Below the pieces are notes generated by a model. That model saw only the letters and a list, made by a program, of their open reading frames with translations, did no database searches and was not told the DNA's origin. Positions 54,112 to 64,000 of a DNA stretch of 64,000 nt are shown here, one piece after another. How positions within the stretch are numbered: the stretch's first letter is position 1; every line of letters starts with the position of its first letter. Where the stretch lies: NCBI RefSeq assembly GCF_015644585.1, contig NZ_JADOBI010000005.1:124001-188000 (forward strand). The letters are read 5' to 3'. The position numbers were made by a program, and so were the translations under genes. The stretch comes from Rahnella laticis. GTDB taxonomy: Bacteria; Pseudomonadota; Gammaproteobacteria; Enterobacterales; Enterobacteriaceae.

Positions 54112-54351
54112 TGGGAAGATACTCCTGAAATTTATCGAAAGCAGTTCTTGACAGAGGTGGAGAATACTACGACACCATATGTCGACAGTATACTCATCGC
54201 ATGCAGTGATCAATACGCAGTATCAGCGACAAACGAATACGTAATTGAAAGTCTCGCACCGTAAGAAGCCAATAACCATTTTCTGACCCCGCATCACATT
54301 GTAAATAATGAAAAAAACCTAAAAAATCAAACGATTACCTAATAAAAAACA

Positions 54352-54388
54352 AAGCTACCGCCCTTGGCTCTCAGCTACCAATGCACTC
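54352..54388 (-). promoter_or_regulatory. JUMPStart element with ops site (RfaH antitermination)
   Basis: On the minus strand the sequence starts GAGTGCATTGGTAGCTG, then AGAGCCA, and ends with GGCGGTAGCTT. This matches the JUMPStart consensus of enterobacterial polysaccharide operons, and its 3' end fits the ops consensus GGCGGTAGYNT exactly. RfaH recruited here prevents early termination of long surface-polysaccharide transcripts. Here the site lies upstream of galU, so the whole 26 kb block appears to be included. Confidence 0.9.
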
Positions 54389-54509
54389 AAAACCATAAAC
54401 TACAATGTTCATCGCTCTTATTTTTATGAATCCATTTGTTAGGAAAAATTTTATCCAACTATATTAGACGTATAAACAACCAATGCTTAATTTATATAGA
54501 ATTTTAACC

Positions 54510-54521
54510 TTTTTTTTTTTT
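54510..54521. repeat. Homopolymer of 12 Ts
   Basis: A run of twelve consecutive Ts between the O-antigen and yegH promoters, long enough to be prone to slippage during replication. Any effect on expression is speculative. Confidence 0.6.
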
Positions 54522-54923
54522 AAAATAAATTTTTATAACAAAATCTTGGTTTTTTCAGAGTAGGACTAAATCAGGGAACCACTAAGTGCATCAAATTATG
54601 CCTTACCTTTATTGCAAAAAAGCTATTGGCACAACATCAGGTTAGTGCTGTGCACATTTCATCCAGTTAACGCAAGTAAGCTCAGTTAATATGTCGCAAT
54701 GCCTTGTAAGTTTACCCTCCTGCTATGGATACTGCTATTTATATGGTGGCAAATATGTCTTAGCGGCTAAATAACATGCGAGCTCTTCGTCCTTCCTCAT
54801 TTTTCTGCTCGTTTTTTATCAATGACCGCTTCGCCTTCCTCTTTTAGATTTGAAATTTCGCCCTCTGACGCCCATTATTCAACGTGCGACAACCGTCGTG
54901 TAACCAAAGGTGAAACAAGCAAT

Positions 54924-56510
54924 ATGGAATGGATCGCCGATCCGTCAATCTGGGCCGGGCTGGCTACCCTGGTAATCCTTGAAATTGTCCTAGGGATAGA
55001 CAACCTGATTTTCATCGCCATTTTGGCAGAAAAGCTTCCCCGCCGGCAGCGCGACAAAGCCCGCGTCACGGGTTTAATGCTGGCATTAGTGATGCGCCTG
55101 TTGTTACTGGCGTCAATTTCCTGGCTGTCGACTCTCACCCGCCCTCTCATCACTTTACTCGGGCATCCGTTCAGCGCCCGCGACATGATTATGCTGACCG
55201 GCGGCGTGTTCCTGCTGTTTAAAGCCACCATGGAACTCAATGAGCGCCTGGAAGGCAAAGATGAAGAGCAGAGCCAGCAGCAAAGCGGTGCCAGATTCTG
55301 GCCTGTCGTGGCGCAGATCGTGGTTCTCGATGCGGTATTTTCTCTCGACTCGGTGATTACCGCCGTTGGCATGGTGGATCATCTGGCCGTGATGATGGCG
55401 GCAGTCTGTATCGCCATCGGGCTGATGCTTCTGGCCAGCAAGCCGCTAACTAAGTTTGTGAACGCGCATCCCACCATCGTTATTTTATGTCTGAGTTTCC
55501 TGCTGATGATCGGCTTCAGTCTGGTCGCAGAAGGCTTTGGCTACGCGATCCCTAAAGGCTATTTGTACGCGGCTATCGGTTTCTCGGTGATCATCGAAGC
55601 ACTCAATCAGCTGGCACAATTCAACCGCAAACGCTTCCTGTCATCGCGTCGTTCTTTGCGTGAACGCACGGCAGAGACGGTTCTGCGCGTTTTACGCGGC
55701 AAGCATGAAGAAGCTGAACTGGATGCCCATTCGTCCAGCATGATTGCGGACAGCACTGAAGAGGATGCCATTTTCAACCAGCAGGAACGCAACATGATTG
55801 AACGCGTTCTGGGGCTGGGGCAGCGGACAGTCAGCAGCGTGATGACCTCGCGTCATGACGTCGACAATCTCGAACTGAATGATCCGATTGATGTCCTGAG
55901 AAATCAGATTGCCGAGAATCAGCACACGCGCATTCTTGTGACGGAAGACAGCTCTACCGACGAACCGCTGGGCGTTGTTCATGTCGTTGACTTGCTTAAA
56001 CAGCAGCTGCTGCAAAATGAGTTAGATCTTAAGGCGCTGATCCGCCAGCCCCTGATCTTCCCGGAGCAGCTTTCCCTGCTGATGGCGCTTGAACAGTTCC
56101 GTCAGGCGAAAACGCACTTTGCTTTTGTTGTGGATGAATTTGGTTCTGTCGAAGGCATCGTGACGCTGACTGACGTGATGGAAACCATTGCCGGGAACCT
56201 GCCGGAATCCGACGAGCTGCCGGATGCGCGCCACGACATTCAGCAGCAGGAAGACGGAAGCTGGATTGCGAATGGCTATATGCCGCTCGAAGATCTGGCA
56301 ATGTACATTCCCCTGCCGCTCGATGATAAGCGCGAATACCACACGCTGGCCGGTTTGCTGATGGAATATACCCAGAGCATTCCGCAGGTCGGCGCGCAGA
56401 TAAAAATTAACGATTATCTGTACGAACCGCTGGAAGTCAGCAGTCACCGGATTTTAAAAGTGAAAATCACCCCGCTCAATCCGCCGGTGTCCGACGATTA
56501 CGAAGTCTGA
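54924..56510 (+). CDS. yegH: TerC-family membrane protein with CBS pair, YegH
   Basis: From the ATG at 54924 the protein is 528 residues, matching E. coli Yeg[35 protein letters not shown]. It has about seven membrane segments of the TerC fold (1-235) with the conserved acidic sites EIVLGIDN and [12 protein letters not shown], a CBS-domain pair (about 300-420; [21 protein letters not shown]) and a CorC-type C-terminal domain. The role is unproven, possibly metal transport or tolerance. The neighbour of asmA in E. coli is also yegH. The frame extends 34 codons upstream, but those residues are not family-like. Confidence 0.94.
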   Translation: MEWIADPSIWAGLATLVILEIVLGIDNLIFIAILAEKLPRRQRDKARVTGLMLALVMRLLLLASISWLSTLTRPLITLLGHPFSARDMIMLTGGVFLLFKATMELNERLEGKDEEQSQQQSGARFWPVVAQIVVLDAVFSLDSVITAVGMVDHLAVMMAAVCIAIGLMLLASKPLTKFVNAHPTIVILCLSFLLMIGFSLVAEGFGYAIPKGYLYAAIGFSVIIEALNQLAQFNRKRFLSSRRSLRERTAETVLRVLRGKHEEAELDAHSSSMIADSTEEDAIFNQQERNMIERVLGLGQRTVSSVMTSRHDVDNLELNDPIDVLRNQIAENQHTRILVTEDSSTDEPLGVVHVVDLLKQQLLQNELDLKALIRQPLIFPEQLSLLMALEQFRQAKTHFAFVVDEFGSVEGIVTLTDVMETIAGNLPESDELPDARHDIQQQEDGSWIANGYMPLEDLAMYIPLPLDDKREYHTLAGLLMEYTQSIPQVGAQIKINDYLYEPLEVSSHRILKVKITPLNPPVSDDYEV

Positions 56511-56531
56511 GTTCTTCGCGGTAAGTGTGAC

Positions 56532-56568
56532 AAAAAAAAACGGGATGCCATTAAGCATCCCGTTTTTT
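56532..56568. terminator. Bidirectional terminator between yegH and asmA
   Basis: CGGGATGC (56541-56548) and GCATCCCG (56555-56562) around a 6-base loop are flanked by nine As and six Ts, serving both convergent genes. Confidence 0.93.
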
Positions 56569-56587
56569 ATTCCCGGCAAATCCGGTG

Positions 56588-58438
56588 TTACTTCTTCAAT
56601 ATCTTCTGCACTTCATCACCGGCTTTACTGTCTTTGCGTTTATCAATCCAGTTCTGGATAGCACTGCGGGCGCTCTGCTCCAGTGACTGACGCAATATCT
56701 GGTCAACCTGCAACTGATAATGCATCTGAGACCACGGCCCGTACACGCGCAGCGGAATATCGGTCGTTTTCAGCGTATTGATCAGATTGCTGTCGCCCTT
56801 CCAGCCGCCGGTTACGCGGATCAGCAGATTCAAATCCACCTGCTGCGCTGCCATATTAATGGTGCCGTCACCTTTGCCGGTCACCATTGGCGACACGCCT
56901 TCCATATTGCTCAGCGTCAGCGTGCCATCGGCAAGATGACCTTTCGCATTCAGCGTATCAATCTGGCTGTAGTGCTCGTAACGGTCGAGGCCCTGAACTT
57001 TATCGCTGTTTCTCGCAATGGCCTGCTGGATAAGCTGCTGAATATTCATGCCATTCAGACGTGCATTATCCATTGAAAGCTGGCCGTCGCCTTGCCAGTG
57101 CCGCGCGAAATCAGCTGCTGAAAGGCCTTCACCGCTCACATCACCCTTCAGCGAGAAGTTGCCGGTCAGCGCCTTAGGCAACTCATACGCCGCCAGCAAA
57201 TCGCCCAGCTCAATCTTATTGACGTCAGGCACCATGTGAACCTGGATTTTCTTACCCGTCACATCCATTTTGCCTGGCAGTGAGAAATTACCGGTACCCA
57301 TATTGCCGCTGAACGTTGACAGCGAAACCTGCCCCTGCTGATTATCAGCATCGAGCGCCAGGTTCTGAATTTTCATTCCACGGTAGGTAAGATCAGCCAC
57401 TTTCAGCGCCAGGTGCGCATTGAATGTCTGAAGTTCACTCAACCCGTTGGGTTGTTCATCTACGTCGCGCGCAATTACCGGCGCCGACGTGATGGCCTGA
57501 GAAGTCGTGGTTGTCTCTTCCGTCGTTTTCGGCTGCCAGCCGGAAAGCGCGTCCAGATCGAGTTTTTCCGCGTTCAGGTTCAGCTGATAATTCGGTTCAT
57601 CGCCCAGCGTGGCCGAAGCCGTACCGGAAATCTGATTATCATTGGCGGTCAGCGCCATCTGGCTGAGCGTCACGGCATTAGTATCCCGCTGATAACTCGC
57701 CTGCATCGAACCGTTGCCCTGAATGCCTTTAACCGGAATATCCGCGCCGCTCAGCTGATAGGTAAATTTGCTGATGTTGGCAGCAAAGGCCTGCGGATAA
57801 TGCTGCATATCCAGTTCCGCATTCATCGTGAAGGCTAAATCACGCTGATTACGGTTGATGCGGCTGGAAAGCTGGACAGAGGCCTGGCGGTTGTCGTCTT
57901 TATCAATTTCGAGATTAATGTCGCGCACATTGATTTGTTCATCGTCGCCACGCTGCCAGATAAGCAAACTGTCAGCGATGCTGATTTTATCAATGTCGAA
58001 CTTCCAGCCAGCGTCCAGCTCAGACGCACCAGGCGCTACAGGAACAGGAGAAGATGGAGCAACCGGCGCATCAGGCTGATTCTCTTCGGTATCCGGCGTT
58101 AACCGGATAACCGCATTTTTGAACAGAACCTGCTTAACGGCGAGCTGATGAGAAATGAGAGGCCAGAGTTTGACATCCAGTCGCATATTTTCAGCACTGA
58201 CCACCGGTTCTTTCGCGCCCGGCGCGGTGAGCGACGTCTGCCCGGCAATAATGCTCAGCTGTGGCCAGACATGCCAGCGCAGCGAGCCATTAATGGCCAG
58301 CTTGTAACCGCTTTTCACCTCAACCCTTTCCACCATGTACTGACGGAAATCGTTCGGGTTGATCAGAAATACCAGCGAAGTCATGCCGGCAATGATAACC
58401 ACCAGTAAAATCACCAGTGTTGTCAGTAGTCTTCTCAT
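56588..58438 (-). CDS. asmA: Outer-membrane assembly/lipid-transport protein AsmA
   Basis: The 616-residue protein has an N-terminal membrane anchor (LLTTLVILLVVIIAGMTSLVFLI) and a long periplasmic region of the AsmA type, with the C-terminal conserved domain (LQTFNAHLALKVADLTYRGMKIQNLALDADNQQGQ). AsmA-family proteins affect outer-membrane composition and are thought to form bridge-like lipid-transfer structures. It follows dcd in the order dcd-asmA, separated by 44 bases. Confidence 0.95.
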   Translation of the reverse strand: MRRLLTTLVILLVVIIAGMTSLVFLINPNDFRQYMVERVEVKSGYKLAINGSLRWHVWPQLSIIAGQTSLTAPGAKEPVVSAENMRLDVKLWPLISHQLAVKQVLFKNAVIRLTPDTEENQPDAPVAPSSPVPVAPGASELDAGWKFDIDKISIADSLLIWQRGDDEQINVRDINLEIDKDDNRQASVQLSSRINRNQRDLAFTMNAELDMQHYPQAFAANISKFTYQLSGADIPVKGIQGNGSMQASYQRDTNAVTLSQMALTANDNQISGTASATLGDEPNYQLNLNAEKLDLDALSGWQPKTTEETTTTSQAITSAPVIARDVDEQPNGLSELQTFNAHLALKVADLTYRGMKIQNLALDADNQQGQVSLSTFSGNMGTGNFSLPGKMDVTGKKIQVHMVPDVNKIELGDLLAAYELPKALTGNFSLKGDVSGEGLSAADFARHWQGDGQLSMDNARLNGMNIQQLIQQAIARNSDKVQGLDRYEHYSQIDTLNAKGHLADGTLTLSNMEGVSPMVTGKGDGTINMAAQQVDLNLLIRVTGGWKGDSNLINTLKTTDIPLRVYGPWSQMHYQLQVDQILRQSLEQSARSAIQNWIDKRKDSKAGDEVQKILKK

Positions 58439-58482
58439 GCCTTCCTCACGTTTTCATCCGCTCACGCCGATAAAAAACAGAA

Positions 58483-59064
58483 TCAGTCTTTATCAATACG
58501 ACTGGCAATTGCACTTTGCTGGTCGCGGTATTTCGCATCCTGACGGCTGTTATAAGGGCGTGCAGCAGAACCGGACAACGGTTCAAAGCTTAACGCGCCA
58601 ATCAGCATTCCCGGGCGAAGCGCCAGAGGCAGTTTACCGGAATTGTAGAACTCAAGGACAATGCGACCTTTCCAGCCCGGATCGATGCGGTGTGCGGTGA
58701 CGTGCACCATCAGGCCGAGACGCGCCAGTGAAGAACGGCCGTCGAGCCAGCCCACCAGATCATCCGGAATGGTGACGGATTCAAAAGTCACCGCCAGCGC
58801 CAGTTCGCCGGGATGCAGGAAGAAAGCTTCACCTTCCGGCAGAACGATTTCGTCGCTCATCACTTTGTCCAGCGCCGCGCTCACTTCGTCTTTCGGGCCA
58901 CTCAGATCGATAAAGCCGGCGTTATGGCCGAGGAAAACGCGAAAACCGTTGCCCAGACGCACATCTACCGTTGCACCGTTGATCCGCTCAACCGGCGGAC
59001 GGGGTGAAATGCCTAATTTGCCGCTGTCCAGCCAGGCTTCTATATCTCGATCGCAAAGTCTCAT
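58483..59064 (-). CDS. dcd: dCTP deaminase
   Basis: The 193-residue enzyme matches Dcd along its length ([63 protein letters not shown]), including the catalytic Glu in IVLEF. It deaminates dCTP to dUTP for thymidylate synthesis. It lies in the conserved udk-dcd-asmA order. Confidence 0.97.
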   Translation of the reverse strand: MRLCDRDIEAWLDSGKLGISPRPPVERINGATVDVRLGNGFRVFLGHNAGFIDLSGPKDEVSAALDKVMSDEIVLPEGEAFFLHPGELALAVTFESVTIPDDLVGWLDGRSSLARLGLMVHVTAHRIDPGWKGRIVLEFYNSGKLPLALRPGMLIGALSFEPLSGSAARPYNSRQDAKYRDQQSAIASRIDKD

Positions 59065-59102
59065 CGTATCTCCGGTATGGTTTTCTACGGATTGTTCCGC
59101 GA

Positions 59103-59744
59103 TTAGTTGAAGAACTGGCTGATTTTCGCCTTAAGAATATCAATCGCAATCCGGTTTTTACCGCCACGCGGCACAATGATGTCTGCGTATTGTTTTGAAG
59201 GTTCGATAAATTGCAGGAACATTGGGCGGACAGTTTTCTGGTATTGCGCCATCACGGAATCCATAGAACGGCCACGCTCGTTGACATCGCGCTTCATGCG
59301 GCGCATCAGGCAGATGTCCAGCGGCGTATCCACGAAGATAGAGAAATTCATTTCCTGACGCAGACGAACGTCGGTCAGTAACAGGATCCCTTCCAGAATA
59401 ATGACTTTCTTAGGCTTGAGCGTCACGGTCTCAGCCAGACGGGTATGTTCGATAAAGCTGTAACTCGGTAATTCGATAGCCTGACCTGACTTCATTGCCT
59501 GCAAATGCTGGAACAGCAAATTGTGGTCCATGGCACTGGGATGGTCATAGTTGGTTTTGACCCGTTCTTCCATGGTCATATGGCTTTGGTCTTTATAGTA
59601 GCAATCTTCCGGGATCACCCCGATATGCTCATCACCTACCTGATCACGAAGTTCACGGTATAACGTACTGGCGATGAGGCTTTTTCCCGAAGCAGATGCG
59701 CCAGCGATACCCACGATGACACACTGATGGAATTTGTCAGACAT
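59103..59744 (-). CDS. udk: Uridine kinase
   Basis: From the ATG at 59744 the enzyme is 213 residues with the P-loop [23 protein letters not shown] and [22 protein letters not shown]. It phosphorylates uridine and cytidine in pyrimidine salvage. The frame continues 13 residues upstream, which are not conserved. A TATAAT hexamer (minus strand, 59806-59811) lies upstream and may be its -10, though its -35 is not evident. Confidence 0.97.
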   Translation of the reverse strand: MSDKFHQCVIVGIAGASASGKSLIASTLYRELRDQVGDEHIGVIPEDCYYKDQSHMTMEERVKTNYDHPSAMDHNLLFQHLQAMKSGQAIELPSYSFIEHTRLAETVTLKPKKVIILEGILLLTDVRLRQEMNFSIFVDTPLDICLMRRMKRDVNERGRSMDSVMAQYQKTVRPMFLQFIEPSKQYADIIVPRGGKNRIAIDILKAKISQFFN

Positions 59745-59825
59745 AAAATTAAAGACCTGATTTGGAAGTTGGAAGGCAAGCACAGCGTGTGCTTTGAACG
59801 CGCCAATTATAAGTACAACACACTA

Positions 59826-59866
59826 CCCGATGCCAGCGTTAAGGCGGTGTAATCGCTGACATCGGG
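59826..59866 (-). terminator. Stem-loop between mrp and udk
   Basis: Arms CCCGATGCCAGCG (59826-59838) and CGCTGACATCGGG (59854-59866) pair across 13 positions with one mismatch that becomes G-U in the minus-strand RNA, with a 15-base loop. It lies 23 bases after the mrp stop; no strong T-run follows. Confidence 0.5.
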
Positions 59867-59889
59867 CAATAATTCGCAGAGTTGGGAGA

Positions 59890-61002
59890 TTAAACCGCCC
59901 GGAAAGCGATTTCTGTCGGAATCGCGTCGCCTTTCCAGTACAGCTGCGACGCCACTTTTGATGCGAGTTCGCGATAAATCGTCGTGAACTCGCTTTCAGG
60001 ATTAGAGACAACGGTCGGTTCACCGCGATCCAAATCTTCACGCAGCGAAATATGCAGCGGTAGCTGAGCCAGTAATTCGCAACGGTATTTTTCGGCCAGA
60101 CGTTGCGCGCCACCGGTGCCGAAAATCGGTTCATGATGCCCGCAGTTGCTGCACACATGCATGCTCATATTTTCGATAATGCCTAACACCGGCACATGTA
60201 CTTTCTCAAACATCACAATGCCTTTCATGGCGTCGAGCAACGCAATGTCCTGCGGCGTCGTCACCACGAGCGCGCCCGTCACCGGAATATTTTGTGACAG
60301 CGTCAGCTGGATATCGCCGGTACCCGGCGGCAGGTCAATCACCAGATAATCCAGATCCGGCCACAGCGTATCCTGCAACATCTGCATCAGCGCTTTGCTG
60401 GCCATCGGGCCGCGCCACACCATCGCATTTTCGTCGGTGACCAGATAGCCAATGGAGTTAGTCGCCAGTCCGTGCGCCATAATCGGTGACATATGTACGC
60501 CATCCGGTGATGTCGGACGCTCTTCTTCCGTGCCCAGCATGTTCGGCACCGACGGGCCATAGATATCCGCGTCCAGAATGCCCACTTTTCCGCCTTCCGC
60601 GGCCAGCGCCAGCGCCAGATTCACCGCCGTGGTGGATTTCCCCACGCCGCCTTTGCCTGAGCTGACGGCCAGAATATTGCGCACGCCTTTAATGCCGGGC
60701 TGATCGTTGGCACGTTTCATCGTGGCGATGTCATGACGAAGATTCCATTCGATGGCCGAAGCGCCGGTCACCCGCAGCAGTTCGCCGCTGGTTTCTTCTT
60801 TTAAAACGTCGAAACCGCTGTTCCACGCGAACGGCAGCGTCAGATCGATATGCAAAACCTCGTCCATCAGCACGCAATGATGCACCGCTTTTATCGCAGC
60901 TAAATCTTTTTGAAGTGTTGAATGACGGAAGGTGGCCAGTACGCCGGTCACTAGTGCGCGCAGCCCTGCGGGTGTGGACTGCTGTGGGGATTGAGATGTC
61001 AT
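59890..61002 (-). CDS. mrp: Iron-sulfur cluster carrier Mrp (ApbC)
   Basis: The 370-residue protein has the N-terminal MIP18/DUF59-like region (about 1-85) and a P-loop ATPase with the deviant Walker A NILAVSSGKGGVGKSTTAVNLA, DLPPGTGDIQLTL and the cluster-binding CxxC in MHVCSNCGHHEPIFG. It carries iron-sulfur clusters to apo-proteins. It is divergent from metG, as in E. coli. Confidence 0.96.
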   Translation of the reverse strand: MTSQSPQQSTPAGLRALVTGVLATFRHSTLQKDLAAIKAVHHCVLMDEVLHIDLTLPFAWNSGFDVLKEETSGELLRVTGASAIEWNLRHDIATMKRANDQPGIKGVRNILAVSSGKGGVGKSTTAVNLALALAAEGGKVGILDADIYGPSVPNMLGTEEERPTSPDGVHMSPIMAHGLATNSIGYLVTDENAMVWRGPMASKALMQMLQDTLWPDLDYLVIDLPPGTGDIQLTLSQNIPVTGALVVTTPQDIALLDAMKGIVMFEKVHVPVLGIIENMSMHVCSNCGHHEPIFGTGGAQRLAEKYRCELLAQLPLHISLREDLDRGEPTVVSNPESEFTTIYRELASKVASQLYWKGDAIPTEIAFRAV

Positions 61003-61154
61003 CCCGGCTCCTTGAAACTGGTTATCAGACTATTTATCTGTTTAATAGCATAACAGAACACCCGTAAGGAGATCCCCCCGTTTGTTTACGCGGGGCGGCG
61101 CTTTCGGTTAACATCAATACCCCTGATTTCAACTACAGAAAGCAAGCTCTTACT

Positions 61155-63185
61155 ATGGCTCAAGTCGCGAAAAAAATTTTGGTAACCTGTGCACTTCCGT
61201 ACGCCAACGGATCCATCCACCTCGGTCACATGCTCGAGCACATCCAGGCTGACGTCTGGGTCCGTTTCCAGCGAATGCGTGGCAATGAAGTGCACTTCAT
61301 CTGTGCGGACGATGCGCACGGCACACCGATCATGCTGAAAGCCCAGCAACTCGGTATCAAGCCGGAAGAGATGATTGCCGAAATGAGCCAGGAGCATCAG
61401 AAAGATTTCGCCGGCTTCGGCATCAGCTACGACAACTATCACTCCACGCACAGCGACGAAAACCGTGAGCTGTCGGAGCTGATTTATGGCCGTCTGAAAG
61501 AAAACGGTTTCATCAAGAACCGCACCATTTCTCAGCTGTACGATCCGGAGAAAGGCATGTTCCTGCCTGACCGTTTCGTCAAAGGCACCTGCCCGAAATG
61601 TAAATCGCCAGACCAGTACGGCGATAACTGCGAAGTGTGTGGCGCAACCTACAGCCCGACCGAACTGATCGAGCCGAAATCTGTGGTCTCCGGCGCGACG
61701 CCTGTGCTGCGCGATTCCGAGCACTACTTCTTCGACCTGCCGGAATTCAGCGCGATGTTACAGGCGTGGACCCGTTCCGGTGCGTTGCAGGAGCAGGTTG
61801 CGAACAAAATGCAGGAATGGTTTGAATCCGGCCTGCAACAGTGGGATATCTCCCGCGACGCGCCGTATTTCGGTTTTGAAATTCCTGATGCGCCGGGTAA
61901 ATACTTTTACGTCTGGCTGGACGCGCCAATCGGCTACATGGGTTCATTCAAAAACCTGTGTGACCGCCGCAGCGACCTGAACTTCGACGAGTTCTGGAAA
62001 AAAGATTCCACCACCGAGCTGTATCATTTCATCGGCAAAGACATCGTCTATTTCCACAGCCTGTTCTGGCCGGCAATGCTGGAAGGCAGCAACTTCCGCA
62101 AGCCAACCAACCTGTTTGTTCACGGTTATGTGACGGTGAACGGCGCGAAGATGTCCAAATCACGCGGCACCTTCATCAAGGCCAGCACCTATCTGAACCA
62201 TCTGGATGCGGACTGCCTGCGTTATTACTACACCGCGAAACTGTCTTCACGTATCGACGATATCGACCTGAATCTGGAAGATTTCGTGCAGCGCGTGAAC
62301 GCAGACATCGTGAACAAAGTGGTCAACCTGGCTTCACGTAATGCCGGTTTCATCGCCAAGCGTTTTGACGGCAAACTGGCCGATAAACTGGCGGACGAAG
62401 CGCTGTACAAAACCTTCACCGATGCGGCAGAAAGCATCGCGCAGGCGTACGACAGCCGCGAATCAGGCCGCGCAATCCGTGAAATCATGGCGCTGGCCGA
62501 CCTGGCAAACCGTTATGTTGACGAACAGGCACCGTGGGTTGTGGCAAAACAGGAAGGCCGCGACGCTGACCTGCAGGCGATTTGCTCAATGGGCATCAAC
62601 CTGTTCCGCGTTCTGATGACCTACCTGAAACCGGTTCTGCCTTCACTGTCTGAACGTACCGAAGCGTTCCTGAACACCACACTTGAGTGGGATGCGATTG
62701 CACAACCGCTGCTCTCTCACCAGGTGAATCCGTTCAAGGCGCTGTTTAACCGTATCGAACTGGATAAAGTGACCGCCATGGTTGATGCATCGAAAGAAGA
62801 CATTGCGGCGGCGAAAGCCCCTGCAACCGGCCCGCTGGCGGATGACCCGATTCAGGAAACCATCACGTTTGATGATTTCGCCAAAGTCGACATGCGTATC
62901 GCGCTGATCAAAAGCGCTGATTTCGTGGAAGGTTCCGACAAGCTGCTGCGTCTGAAACTGGATCTCGGCGGCGAAACCCGTCAGATCTTCTCCGGTATCC
63001 GCTCTGCCTATCCGGATCCGAAAGCGCTGGAAGGCCGTCTGACCATCATGGTCGCGAACCTTGCGCCGCGTAAAATGCGCTTTGGCATTTCTGAAGGCAT
63101 GGTGATGGCCGCAGGCCCTGGCGGAAAAGACATCTTCCTGCTCAGCCCGGATTCCGGCGCACAACCTGGCATGCAGGTGAAATAA
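61155..63185 (+). CDS. metG: Methionyl-tRNA synthetase
   Basis: The 676-residue class I synthetase has the HIGH-type motif [13 protein letters not shown], a zinc-binding knuckle ([21 protein letters not shown]), the KMSKS motif in [11 protein letters not shown] and a C-terminal OB-fold tRNA-binding domain (about 570-676; [30 protein letters not shown]). It loads methionine onto initiator and elongator tRNAs. Start ATG at 61155 gives [18 protein letters not shown]. Confidence 0.98.
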   Translation: MAQVAKKILVTCALPYANGSIHLGHMLEHIQADVWVRFQRMRGNEVHFICADDAHGTPIMLKAQQLGIKPEEMIAEMSQEHQKDFAGFGISYDNYHSTHSDENRELSELIYGRLKENGFIKNRTISQLYDPEKGMFLPDRFVKGTCPKCKSPDQYGDNCEVCGATYSPTELIEPKSVVSGATPVLRDSEHYFFDLPEFSAMLQAWTRSGALQEQVANKMQEWFESGLQQWDISRDAPYFGFEIPDAPGKYFYVWLDAPIGYMGSFKNLCDRRSDLNFDEFWKKDSTTELYHFIGKDIVYFHSLFWPAMLEGSNFRKPTNLFVHGYVTVNGAKMSKSRGTFIKASTYLNHLDADCLRYYYTAKLSSRIDDIDLNLEDFVQRVNADIVNKVVNLASRNAGFIAKRFDGKLADKLADEALYKTFTDAAESIAQAYDSRESGRAIREIMALADLANRYVDEQAPWVVAKQEGRDADLQAICSMGINLFRVLMTYLKPVLPSLSERTEAFLNTTLEWDAIAQPLLSHQVNPFKALFNRIELDKVTAMVDASKEDIAAAKAPATGPLADDPIQETITFDDFAKVDMRIALIKSADFVEGSDKLLRLKLDLGGETRQIFSGIRSAYPDPKALEGRLTIMVANLAPRKMRFGISEGMVMAAGPGGKDIFLLSPDSGAQPGMQVK

Positions 63186-63249
63186 GCCACTGCGTTTCTC
63201 AGCAAGCCCCTCCCCTCATCCCCGGGGGGAGGTTCAAGGAGTTCCTGCT

Positions 63250-64000
63250 ATGTTTAACTTCGATTACTACAATCCCACCCGCGTTCTTTTTGGTACACAG
63301 CGTATTGCCGATATCGGCCAGTACATTCCCGCCAACGCCCGCGTCCTGATTACCTACGGCGGCGGTAGCGCGAAAAAATTCGGTACGATTGATGAAGCGC
63401 GCAAAGCTCTCGGTGACCGCGAAATTTTCGAATTTGGCGGCATTGAAGTTAACCCGCATTTCGAAACCCTGATGTTTGCCGTTGAGCTGGTTAAAGAGAA
63501 AAAAATCGACTTCCTGCTGGCCGTCGGCGGTGGTTCTGTCGTGGATGCCACCAAATTTATTGCCGCCGCCGTCCTGTACGAGGGCGACGTCTGGAATATG
63601 TGGTCGAAACGCCTGCCGCTGGAAAAAGCCATGCCGCTCGGCTGCATCATGACGTTACCGGCGACCGGTTCGGAAATGAACCCGACAGCCGTGGTCACTA
63701 ACGTCGCACTGGGCGCAAAAATGGGTTTCAGCGACGCGCACCTGTACCCGCAGTTTGCCGTGCTGGATCCGCGAAAAACCTACACGCTGCCGGTTAAACA
63801 AGTGTCCAACGGCGTGGTTGACGCCTTTGTGCATGTGATTGAGCAATATCTGACGTATCCGGTTTACGGCAAAGTACAGGATCGTTTTGCCGAAGGCCTG
63901 CTGCTGACGCTTATCGAAGAAGGCCCGAAAGCGCTGACCGATCCGGAAAATTACGATGTGCGCTCGACCGTCACCTGGTCGGCAACGCTGGCACTGAATG
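63250..64000 (+). CDS. YqhD-type iron/zinc alcohol-aldehyde dehydrogenase (3' end outside window)
   Basis: The ATG at 63250 follows AAGGAG about eight bases before and opens a frame that runs to the window edge, 250 codons: MFNFDYYNPTRVLFGTQRI. It matches YqhD-family class III (iron-containing type) alcohol dehydrogenases: LITYGGGSAKKFGTIDEA, LLAVGGGSVVDATKFIAAA, LTLPATGSEMN and VVDAFVHVIEQYLT, where the Asp and His coordinate the metal. Such enzymes reduce aldehydes with NADPH. It is not the usual metG neighbour in E. coli. About 140 residues are missing beyond the edge. Confidence 0.9.
   Translation, partial: MFNFDYYNPTRVLFGTQRIADIGQYIPANARVLITYGGGSAKKFGTIDEARKALGDREIFEFGGIEVNPHFETLMFAVELVKEKKIDFLLAVGGGSVVDATKFIAAAVLYEGDVWNMWSKRLPLEKAMPLGCIMTLPATGSEMNPTAVVTNVALGAKMGFSDAHLYPQFAVLDPRKTYTLPVKQVSNGVVDAFVHVIEQYLTYPVYGKVQDRFAEGLLLTLIEEGPKALTDPENYDVRSTVTWSATLALN

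Larger units (their letters stand above)
54112..54923. other. AT-rich divergent intergenic region: O-antigen promoter region and yegH promoter
   Basis: About 0.8 kb between divergent genes. It contains the JUMPStart/ops element (54352-54388), a run of 12 Ts (54510-54521), and otherwise AT-rich DNA with no gene. The O-antigen promoter on the minus strand must lie beyond 54388, but no unambiguous -35/-10 pair was seen. Confidence 0.65.

Noticed and set aside
63201-63235. Possible terminator after metG (CCTCCCC ... GGGGGAGG)
   Set aside because: The arms pair imperfectly and no T-run follows; the next gene begins immediately, so read-through is equally likely.

Overview
The window looks like an enterobacterial chromosome (order Enterobacterales). 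The flagellar/chemotaxis, histidine, gnd, yegH-asmA-dcd-udk-mrp-metG and galU genes all have close Escherichia coli-type counterparts in protein sequence and largely in order. Sequence details and the unusual join of flhDC/che to the his-O-antigen locus suggest a Yersiniaceae-type genus such as Rahnella or Ewingella. That placement is an inference and was not tested. Core segments are GC-rich; about 27.4-54.6 kb is strikingly AT-rich.

Region 1 (1-15.7 kb, minus strand) is the flagellar master operon flhDC, the stator genes motAB and the chemotaxis genes cheA-cheW, two receptors, cheR, cheB and cheY (cut by the window edge). The usual cheW-receptor junction is interrupted by about 4 kb of accessory DNA. 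That DNA holds a GlxA/AraC-type regulator, a divergent DHA2 drug-efflux-type MFS transporter, a toxin-antitoxin-like pair (MqsR-like toxin and MqsA-type zinc finger on an unusual C-terminus), and palindromic intergenic DNA. Just after the insertion, ahead of the first receptor, lies a near-perfect flagellar sigma-28 promoter, which would let receptors-cheRBY be expressed independently.

Region 2 (15.7-27.4 kb): a 1.26 kb non-coding stretch upstream of flhD carries a strong CRP-type site. It is followed by yeeZ, the complete hisLGDCBHAFI operon with its six-histidine leader and attenuator, and gnd.

Region 3 (27.4-54.6 kb) is an O-polysaccharide locus of the ABC-transporter type. Read on the minus strand from a JUMPStart/ops element, it runs galU, rmlBADC (dTDP-L-rhamnose), wzm-wzt (export), a CapK-like adenylate-forming enzyme with a deacetylase-like protein, eight glycosyltransferase genes, a HAD-type protein, a histidine phosphatase, and manC-manB (GDP-mannose) next to a WbdC-like mannosyltransferase. 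There is no wzx or wzy. The likely product is a rhamnose/mannose-containing O chain built in the cytoplasm and exported by Wzm/Wzt. The Wzt is the short form without a carbohydrate-binding tail. One glycosyltransferase carries regular 66-67-residue repeats centred on paired tryptophans. An unrecognised gene lies in the opposite direction at the gnd end.

Region 4 (54.6-64 kb) is housekeeping: yegH, asmA, dcd, udk, mrp, metG and the start of a YqhD-type alcohol/aldehyde dehydrogenase. I saw no rRNA, tRNA, CRISPR array or insertion sequence.
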